DNA from: Tetrapyrgos nigripes
Taxonomy: Eukaryota; Basidiomycota; Agaricomycetes; Agaricales; Campanellaceae
Length of the DNA stretch: 64,000 nucleotides
NCBI GenBank assembly: GCA_013368315.1
Contig: JAACJM010000292.1
Coordinates: 1-64,000, forward strand
Direction: 5' to 3'
The position numbers and the translations under genes are program-made. Positions within the stretch are counted from its first letter, which is position 1. Each line of letters starts with the position of its first letter. Below the pieces are notes generated by a model, which saw only the letters and a list, made by a program, of their open reading frames with translations, ran no database searches and was not told where the DNA came from. This document shows positions 56,375-64,000 of this stretch, in pieces.

Positions 56375-56572
56375 TATATCCCATGAAGCATGACGCTGGC
56401 ATGATGTCGTGGTTGTCGACATCATTACATAGTCCTTGGACCTGGTCCAGACCGCAATTCAGTTGTCGTAGAGACCGCAATATAAATCTGCAGGCGTGGG
56501 AAGATTGCAAAAGTCGACCTAAGTTAACTCGGCCTTTAAGAGGCCTCGTAAGGACTCTCAACCACAACTCAA

Positions 56573-56635
56573 CTGGGGTAAAGAGCCATCGCTTCGCGTG
56601 GCAAGCTACGAGGCCTGTCCAATAAAGTCAAAAAT
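56573..56635. repeat. Dispersed 65 bp motif ending AATAAAGTC, copy 2
   Basis: Second copy of the motif at 54117; by eye most positions agree. Confidence 0.5.
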
Positions 56636-56750
56636 TTACTCTTATATTGACTATGCTGCAGCCACTGAGAGAAGGAGAGCTAAAACAGCAAAAGAGGATT
56701 TGAAGACAAACAGTGATACGTGAAAAATCAGTGTTCAAAAATCATACCTA

Positions 56751-57087
56751 CCCATGTTGCAAGAAAAATCCCAACACAATACCAACATTGAAGCATGAAG
56801 TGTACCTCACCATCTTCATCACTCATGCAATCACTGCCAAAAAGTGAATCACTCCTCCTGGGTCCATCGTCGTCAGGCGTTAGAATCATATTCATTGCCA
56901 TATGCATTCGTCCGAGTATGGACCTGTTGAGCCCAGCGGAGAAGCATTGGCACAGATGGGCCTCTGAGCAATGAGGTTCCGAGGGCAATTTGGGAAAGCC
57001 GCTATACCATTCCCAAGCTTCTGGGCCGATTGGCTCACTCACTGAGCCGGGGATGTGTAACGAAGAGAGCTTGAAGCCAGTGACGTC
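56751..57087 (-). CDS. Possible exon of an unidentified minus-strand gene
   Basis: On the minus strand a good acceptor (TTGTGTTTGTGCAG) precedes an open stretch reading DVTGFKLSSLHIPGSVSEPI, GPEAWEWYSGFPKLPSEPHC, then an acidic part (MILTPDDDGPRRSD, SDCMSDEDGE), and a donor GTAGGT follows ACATG near 56752. Amino-acid composition is gene-like and not repetitive. No domain is recognised, and neighbouring exons were not found. Confidence 0.3.
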
Positions 57088-57139
57088 CTGCACAAACACA
57101 AAAGAAAGGTGGAACAAGGGGTGCCTTTTAAGAAACACA

Positions 57140-58030
57140 GAATTAACAAATCCAAAGCGACAGTCTTGAAATGAACATCAGACATTGGACAAAAGAACAA
57201 CGGGAGGCTACTTCTGGAATAGCAGTGAATAATAAATTTGCAGATGTAAAGCTTCCTGTCATGCAAAAAACAAACACTCAGTACATAGAGATGGAGACGA
57301 AAAAATCAAAGAAATGTGCCACTGCTATTGTAGAAGTTTAGTTCAAACATGCTCCTTCAACCACGATTTTATCAGAGCAAGTCTAGGATAGGTTTCTGTG
57401 GGTTTCAGCACAGATATTCCAGCGATTGGGACCAGCAGACAGAAAGAGAAAGAGAGCTTAAGAAGATGGGAAAGAGAAACAGGACTGATCAATTGGTAGG
57501 AGTAGGCATCCAAAGGGAGGAGCCATGTCACAAGTGTGTATTATTTGCGATTTGGGGTATGCGAACACTGCTTGGAGTCAGGTAGAATCAAGGGTTGCTG
57601 CAGAACAAGAGTCCTGAGAGAACGCTGACGTCGCAGTTTGTCGACAAATCCTTGGGAAAAGGAGGACTTGACGAAAGAGAGGCAGGAATTACAACTCGAG
57701 GCGAATGCAAGCTTGAGGAGTGGAGGAATAGGGCAGTGGAGGTTGTCGATGCTGGCAGTGAAAACGACGTGCTGACGTTTGCATGACGTTGTGGGTTGTG
57801 CCTAGACTGATCGGTTGTCGGCATCTCAGAGACCGGCAATAGAAATCTGAATGACCCAACTTAAAGGCCTCGCATTGTTCTGAGAAAGCTGTGAACGACG
57901 TCATGGGTCTCGACCGTGATTCCAGATGAGCGCTTGATGAGCGCCAACGCACAGGGGTGGGAGTTTGAACCCGTGGAAAAGATCCAGGAGGTCGCTACGA
58001 CATAAATTAACTCAGCCTAAAGGCCTCGTA
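57140..58030. other. No gene recognised
   Basis: A few short frames without support. Near 57890-58030 there are strings such as GAACGACGTCATGGGTCTCG and GCGCTTGATGAGCGCCA that recall 55410-55480 (TTTACGACGTCATGAGATTC, GCGCTTGACAAGTGCCA), so another diverged repeat is likely. Confidence 0.35.
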
Positions 58031-58034
58031 ATCA

Positions 58035-59067
58035 TCTCCCCATTCCCATTCTTTCCTGTCCCCGACTTCTCATCCAAACTCTGTTCAAGCATCCCAAGTT
58101 GAATTGAAGGCATAGAAGACGATCCACCTCAGCCTCGAATCCTCCATCTCGCCAAATTTTTACCTGGGAGCAAGGGAATAAACGAACGCAAAGAGACGTG
58201 GACGGGATGTGGGGAGCTAACGAGTGCAGAGAGAGAGCGTTTTTCTGGACAAAAAGCTAAAGAAGTAGGTAAGAAAAAGACGGGGCTAATACGAGTTTAT
58301 ATCAGCTCGAAATGAAATGAAATTTGTGAAAATACGGCGCGAGAAAAGAAAGTAAAAGCCAACGTATCATCAGTAATCCCTGGCCAAAATCCTCCTTTAT
58401 GATATGTAGCTGGTTACAATAACATTTGAGGCGTTAGATTGGGTGTTTGAGTAGAGCGGGTAGACAGAAGTCGCCATGGTGTGGCAATGGCGAATGGGCT
58501 AAATATAGAGTTGGAAGAAGAGAACGATACCGGGAGTTTACGTCCGACATCAAGCAGTTTTTGGCGACGCAGTTGGACAAAGGTAGAGAAGGGTACGAAA
58601 AGGAGAAAGGAAGGAAAAGAGGACATTGGTTAGTATGTGTTTATATCGCATAAAAACCAGATTTAAACCAAAAAGAGAGAGAGATGAGAAAAAAGAACGG
58701 AAAGTGAACGTACCTTATCGTCCTGGACTCCTCAGTAGCCATCACCTCCACCACCACCACTTCCATCTTTCTCATTACCATGGCCTTGTTGGCCGTCCAC
58801 ACCAGACCCCGATCCCAGCCCAGACCCAGGAGACGAGAATGACAAAGGAATCGTCTTCCTTGATCTATTATTCGTGTTAGCATTTCCACTTGCGTGATTA
58901 CTCAAACTTGATCCAGAAATAGGGAGCATCAACGTGAAGGGTATTGTGGGGCAAGTGTATCTGGAGCATTGAATGGCGGTGGTGGTGGCCGTAGTGTGGA
59001 AGAGAATGATTCAGAGAGTTTATGGCTGACGTCGAGAAACCTTGGCATCGGAAGACAACAACAACGG
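58035..59067. repeat. Duplicated block P, copy 2
   Basis: Closely matches 1355-2405. The match breaks at 59067 after AACAACGG and resumes at 60945 with GATCATGAAAGAG, exactly where copy 1 reads on without interruption. Confidence 0.7.
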
Positions 59068-60944
59068 CCCATCAGGAAAAGCTTCATATACACCTTCATG
59101 CAATAAGTGTCTAATTAGGCTTTTTGTGCATAAAAATGCAAAATTTTATATAGTTTATACCTCGCTTTGCATAAGGTTTGAGACGAATTGAATAACTATG
59201 CATTCAGAGCAACTTTATGCATTCTAGTGCATAATAGATGCTTGAAGTTGTATCGAAATGCATACTGCTCCTGTTCTCTTTATCCATTTTCCGGCGGCAG
59301 AAATAGTCAGAAGTATCAGATTTGCTTTCCACTCTAGTGATACTATACAAGTATTCTACTTAAACTACATTACTCCGTCATTTCTGACTCCCTCTGACTG
59401 TCTGGTGTCATCGCCAAGTCTGAGTACCCTGGAAATAAATGAGTGCGCAATAGTCAGCGACAGATGAGACAGCGGTCAAGAAACCATAAACATACATATA
59501 TCGCTTTGCGCACCTGGTCCCAACGAGAAACGCCTCATCGAGAAAGACAAGCGAGCAAGTTGTACGTATCTACCAAGTCCTGGTTCCACTCAGGAGTGGA
59601 AGGGGGAGGCGAGGGAAGGGACAAAACGAAGAGTGGGAATCATGGAGCTAGATCTGGCAGAAAGACACCTTCGCACAATCTTTCCGAGTGCAGAGACACC
59701 CTCAATACCATTGACGGAATGAGTATAGTTGCTGTACTGGCACTGTGTAGCTGCGGAACTGTGTGTCAAGGGATATCTTGAAGGACGTTTGAAGTGACTG
59801 GTGACACGCTGGTAGCTTCCGAAGAATTCAAGCTCCGATAGAAGAACTGTACAGTTGCTTGATTCGGATTTGAGGTCAACAAACGGTCACCTGACTCATG
59901 TTGACTTCTCTTCAAGTTCTTTCAATCTCGAACTTCAACTCAAGGTAATGGTATTCCCGTGCTGTCTTACCCTCCGTACTCCGTCGACGACATCCTCACT
60001 GCCCTTGGCCTACTCAGGCTGCAAGAGTAATCTTTTTGTTTGGGATTTTGGGCACAATGTACGTCCCGCTATGCCTTCAACATGTACTCTTTCCAACTCA
60101 CATCTCGTCACCAACTTTTACATTATTTTAGGTACTTTTAGGTACAGTGCCCTGCACGACTGCCAATGTCAATTGCCGTTTACTTAGTATCCTTGCCCCG
60201 CTGTGCTCTGTAGGGTCAGTCTTTTTCGCTCAGTATCTCTAACGTTTCTGACGCTGACCGCCCCTCATCTCCAAAGTTTTATTGCATAGGTCATTGACGT
60301 ATGATCAGGTATGTCCTCGGCACTCCCTACCTATCTTTCCTTACACTAATGTTTTTATATCCAGGTGTTTGTTCACTAGAGTGTCCAGGCTGCATCCTTA
60401 CCTCCAAGGTTTTAAGGCATCGGCCATCGACGTCTCATCAGGTTTGTGCTCGGCACTGTCTATTGTTCCTTACACTGATATTTTCTCTCAAGGCGTTTGT
60501 TCACTAGGGTCTCCAGGCTGCATTGAAGATGTCACATCGTTGTTGCTCATTGATGTACGCTCAAGTATGTGTTCGATCTTCCTTGTTTGGTATAATGTCC
60601 AGCCTGCGTCAGGACTGTTGTATAGCTGTATGGTACCTAATTGTCATGATTGTACTTCGTAGTCTTTGCCAATACACGCCCCTTTATCTGCTCATGGTTC
60701 TTATTGTGTCAAATGTGACAAACCAAGGGAATATATGACTGAATCTCGTTGAGTTAGCGAGTGTAAGCTATGCCTTCTGTTGCATAAAAAGGTAAAATTT
60801 GTGCATAATTCATGCCGCCGAAGAAAGGACTTGCATGAGGAGCATAATTTGCATAATCTTGCAATTTAATGCATTCTCATGCATTTTTCGGTCTTTTTTA
60901 TCCCTTTATTGCATGAAAGTGTATATGAAGCTTTTCCTGATGGG
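59068..60944. mobile_element. 1.88 kb TIR element with 39 bp inverted ends
   Basis: Left end CCCATCAGGAAAAGCTTCAT then ATACACCTTCATGCAATAA. The right end, inverted, is the same apart from one base (38 of 39). Both subterminal zones carry many TTGCAT/ATGCA motifs (59090-59270 and 60780-60915). The paralogous block at 2385-2415 gives the empty site: left flank AACGG plus right flank GATCAT equals the empty CGGGATCAT, so no target duplication is visible. Internal sequence includes exon-like tandem units but no transposase. It belongs to the same family as the element at 33894-43647. Confidence 0.85.
60205..60590 (+). repeat. About 125 bp tandem repeat with exon/intron-like layout
   Basis: Three units within the TIR element. 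Landmarks recur at 60291, 60423 and about 60546: TCATTGACG then TATGATCAGGTATGTCCTCG, CCATCGACGTCTCATCAGGT, and TCATTGATGTACGCTCAAGT. Each has a GT donor-like start, a pyrimidine tract, an AG, and a GTTTGTTCACTAGRGT(g)TCCAGG segment. Confidence 0.6.
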
Positions 60945-62215
60945 GATCATGAAAGAGAGATCTGGAAGAGACAGAAAGAGTTAAAAAAAGGAGAAAATGT
61001 CACCGCAAGGCAAATGTACATACGCTACTAGCCTTCGTAGACTTCGTTATTTAAAAACCGAGCCCTTGACGTAGTTCCAGAACCAGCAGTATTAGGACCA
61101 TCCAGCTCCTTTCAGAGCATCTAGTGGTATCCCATATTCGCCACCGTGAATTTGCCGAGGATTGCATAGAGTCGGTGAGCTGCGCTGTTTTGTTGTTTTG
61201 GACGTTCACAGGTTTGGAGCGTGACCACTGTGATGGCGTGACAGTTGAGAGTCAGAAAAAGAACGTTGACGACGACGAGAATTGTGATCAATGGCGGAGA
61301 GATGGATTGAAAGCATAAGCAGTGCTATGCGTGGAAGTCTGTAACCCTGAAACAAAAATTCGTCTACTGAGTTCTAACGCCAGAGTGAAGTGTTCAGCGG
61401 TTTTTGTTGAGAGTCAGAATGAAACCGACACAGAGACCGAAAATGAAGAGAACCGGCGGAAGAGAATCAAAACGCGAAAAAGACGAACGGAAATGTACCT
61501 GATCTATCATCCCTTGCCCCATCCGCCCTCATACCCTCATATCCACTACCACTACCACCACGTTCTCCCTCATCACCAAGTCCTTTATCATCACTTTTAC
61601 TTCCAAAAACCAACGAAAACGCCTTAACATTATCGTCCCCGGACCCAATTCTCTACGCCGACCCAAACCCGTCCTTTCCCCTCGTCAACAGACGCTCCGA
61701 ATTGTTCAGTTGGTTTCGTTTGGGCTGCGATTCGGAGAAACCCTTTTCGTGAGGATGAGTTCTTTGCTGAAGGCGGGGAGAACGGCGGGGGAGAACGGCG
61801 GGGGCTGATGGTTGGTGGCTGGATTTATGGTCGTTGGGGTCCCGCTGCGTTGAGGACAAAAGAGGAACGGGTGGGCACGAAAGTGTACATGTGCATTTCA
61901 GGGACAAAGAAAGGCGATCTCATCCATTCTCTTTAGTAGCACCCGCCAGAACTCTTTCTGCGGCTTTTTTGCTCTCTCCAAACTAGCTTCAGAATCGTCC
62001 AGACTCTCGTGGGCCCTCAATCAACTCCGACACTGTATGAAGTGATCGTAACGGCGGTATGGGAGCGAACGGGTGAGGGGATTAGAGTGTCTAGGTCGTT
62101 GGATGCGTTGGCGAGAAAAAGAAGTTTGGAGAGTTTACGGCCGACGTTTGGAAGTCTTGACGTAGATGTAGAGGCGGGTATGGATGGTAGGGAGGCTGCT
62201 TAGCGTCTAGATAGG
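60945..62215 (-). repeat. Duplicated block Q, copy 4
   Basis: Continues block P copy 2 after the TIR element, in the same order as 2406-3130 and 46060-47400: GGAGAAAATGTCACC, then a GTGACCACTGTGA segment, GAAACCGACACAGAGACCGA, a minus-strand Gly/Ser-rich exon piece near 61530-61680, and GTGAGGATGAGTTCTTTGCT. It is degraded, with no complete frame. Confidence 0.55.
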
Positions 62216-62575
62216 TAGAAAGAAAAGAAAAGACAAGAACAAATCGTTAGTACCATTCGTTGATTGTCGGAAAATACGCATCAGCCAACTCACCTCTTGT
62301 AGTTTTACCACCAATCTAATTAGAACCCAAAAGCACATCGCTCTTGTTTCCAATCGCACCCACAGAAACCCTCTCATTCGCTGTACCCGCTTGGACCCCA
62401 TTTGTAAAATTCACTGCCACGTCTCGTTCCGACAACTCGATCTTGCGAACCTCTGCATTGCGGAATAGCTTCGGTCTTCAAGTGACTAGGTCGTGATACG
62501 GGGTGCAGAAGGGTTTCAGATGACTGAATAGCTCCAAAGTCAACGATAGTCCATATGCAGGGTTGTCGTTTATGT
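62216..62575 (-). repeat. Block R-like 5' part of the minus-strand gene, left piece
   Basis: Matches 47415-47735 (AAATCGTTAGTACCATTCGT, then CTCACCTCTTGTAGTTTTAC). Interrupted near 62575 by inserted sequence and continued at 63822. Confidence 0.55.
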
Positions 62576-63821
62576 GGGGACTCGGCAAGGGGTCTTCAGT
62601 TGGTCTACCTGAGACCAGACCTTGGGGGAGGGGGGTCTGGAGAGACCTTATGACCAAAAGGTACACCATCACATGAAGGGTGTATAGACATACTTTATGA
62701 AGCCATTTGGATCTGAAAGTGCACAAAACATACTCAGGACCCATAAAAGCCATGTGTAATGAGCTTTCTGGCCCGTAACAATGAAATCTCACCTTTAAAT
62801 GGTATGTAATTGCCACGATCAGTGATGTCACCACAGGTTTTGACTTTCCGCCCTCAACACGTGACGTCCCAATGGGGCTTCAATCGGCCGACCGAAAGCC
62901 TCCTGTGTGTTTTGTTTATTCGTTCGTTGATTGTTCTTTCACCACCACCACTACCACCACCACCACTACCACCACCACTCACGAATGCCCTCCCCCCCTG
63001 GTCTTAGGCCTGCTCTCTCTATGCCTTGTAAGATAATCTATCACCATTGTCTCGCTTTTCCACTATCAGTTTGCTTCTATAGTGTCCTTCTGGTCTGTTT
63101 TGCTAACTTGCTCCTCTTTCAGGCTTATGTTGTGGTTCTTCTAGGGCTGGAGGCCCATTTTGTGCTTATGAGTTGAATGGGATAGGATAGTGTAGTTTAG
63201 TGTCTTTTGGACATGTTCAACACATCTTTTGGAGGTTTTTATATCAGGTTTATAGTGTATATTCCCTTAGCATGTCCAAATGTATCATTTTTATGCTATT
63301 ACATGGCATTTAAGAGCTCGTATATCAGGTTGACTTTGCCTCACCATAGCTCTGAGGCTTCTGTAGTGAAACGACGCTCACAACTTCAACCAGAGGCCAA
63401 AAATACAAACAAAAGCACCTCCGGAGGAAGAACAATGGAGCTCCGGGCTTGGCCCGTGGCCCATCAAAGGGCTTGCCTTTTTGGACCGTGGGAACATCAC
63501 GTGTTGAGGGCGAAGAGTGCCCAAGTATGTCACCACTGGTGCCACATCACAAACATTGTCAGAAAATGATTTGCTACCTCAATATGATAGGTGTCACACA
63601 GAATATATCACTAATCCACAGCATCTGTAGGTTAGCAGAGGGCCTATGAGGTAGCCAGGAGGAAAAATTGATCTGATTTCATGATTTGTAAGCCATATTT
63701 ATCTTATCACTTACCATTTTTGGGAAGGAGAGGGGGAGGGGGGGGTCAAGCTGGACCTTATGACCAAAAAGGAACGTCCGGTCTGGTCATATCATTTTGG
63801 AGACCCCTTGGGACTCGGGGG
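62576..63821. mobile_element. About 1.25 kb insertion with imperfect terminal repeats
   Basis: Compared with the uninterrupted paralog at 47733-47742 (TTTATGTAGGTGAGAGGCG), sequence between TTTATGT and GAGAGGCG is extra. The left end GACTCGGCAAGGGGTCTTC and the inverted right end GAGTCCCAAGGGGTCTCC are similar, and GACCAGACC recurs in both. In addition, GACCTTATGACCAAAA after a G-rich tract occurs in direct orientation near both ends (62644 and 63754). The class is unclear. The inside has CAC-rich low complexity (62940-62985) and no recognised protein. Confidence 0.5.
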
Positions 63822-64000
63822 AGAGAGGCGTTGGGAGTGACGAATGGTCTTGGGCTAAATGAGAAGGGCTTTTTCATGGTATGGGCTGAGGGAGGAAGGA
63901 ATGGTAGCACGGGTTTTAGAAGAAACACCGAGGGAACTGACGGGTTGGAGTGGGTGACCGGGCATGCGAGCGAACAGCCAAAAGCCAAAGTGACTTGGTG
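63822..64000 (-). repeat. Block R-like 5' part of the minus-strand gene, right piece
   Basis: Matches 47736-47910 (GGCGTTGGGAGTGACG, AGAAACACCGAGGGAACTGA, GTGACCGGGCATGCGAGCGA). By analogy with 48158, a plus-strand DUF6535 gene may begin just beyond the window end. Confidence 0.6.

Noticed and set aside
1..64000. tRNA, rRNA, CRISPR arrays, bacterial operon signals
   Set aside because: None was recognised by reading; intron structure and transposon types are eukaryotic. A tRNA scan could still find a single tRNA that I missed.

Overview
The window reads as nuclear DNA of a mushroom-forming basidiomycete (Agaricomycetes). Its host genes carry many 49-69 base introns with GT...AG ends, it holds several DUF6535 membrane/ankyrin genes (a family I know from Agaricomycetes), an F-box gene of the usual mushroom type, and a repeat population typical of these genomes: Ty1/copia, a LINE with endonuclease, RT and RNase H, Helitron, and TIR elements. 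No rRNA, tRNA or CRISPR was recognised. Most of the window is repeats and decayed gene copies.

Layout. 1-266: N-terminus of a Cys-rich protein leaving the window. 0.8-4.6 kb: tandem repeats and old duplicated blocks. 4578-11664: a young, almost complete copia element with 369 bp LTRs and CAAAC target duplications; its gag-pol frame has one internal TGA. 12.5-15.6 kb: DUF6535-ankyrin gene copy A. 15.6-19.5 kb: duplicated blocks also found near 43.6-48 and 51.5-53 kb. 19995-33041: an F-box gene split by a small LTR element (LTRs 20714-20938 and 31949-32174) that codes only for gag. That element is itself split by a full-length LINE (20951-30821) with intact ORF2, a 46-base poly-A tail and 16 bp target duplications. 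33.9-43.65 kb: a TIR element invaded by a Helitron that carries a Rep/helicase gene and an intact second gene. 44.75-46.0 kb: truncated DUF6535 copy C. 48158-51492: DUF6535-ankyrin copy B. 55657-56374: a foldback palindrome. 58.0-62.2 kb: further copies of the duplicated blocks, with a 1.88 kb TIR element in one of them whose empty site is visible at 2.4 kb. 62.6-63.8 kb: another insertion with terminal repeats.

How it fits together. A recurring locus seems to consist of a minus-strand Ser/Pro-rich multi-exon gene lying head-to-head with a plus-strand DUF6535-ankyrin gene. Several more or less broken copies of it occur here, and transposons have landed in and between them, so paralogous copies serve as empty-site controls for some insertions. 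Two patterns cut across elements. Every in-frame stop that interrupts an otherwise open gene frame (copia pol, gag-only element, F-box gene, Helitron transposase) is TGA, and where the family residue is known it is mostly Arg, which suggests CGA-to-TGA decay at CpG sites. Both long DUF6535-ankyrin genes are broken by loss of one G in the same GGGGG motif, but in different repeat units.
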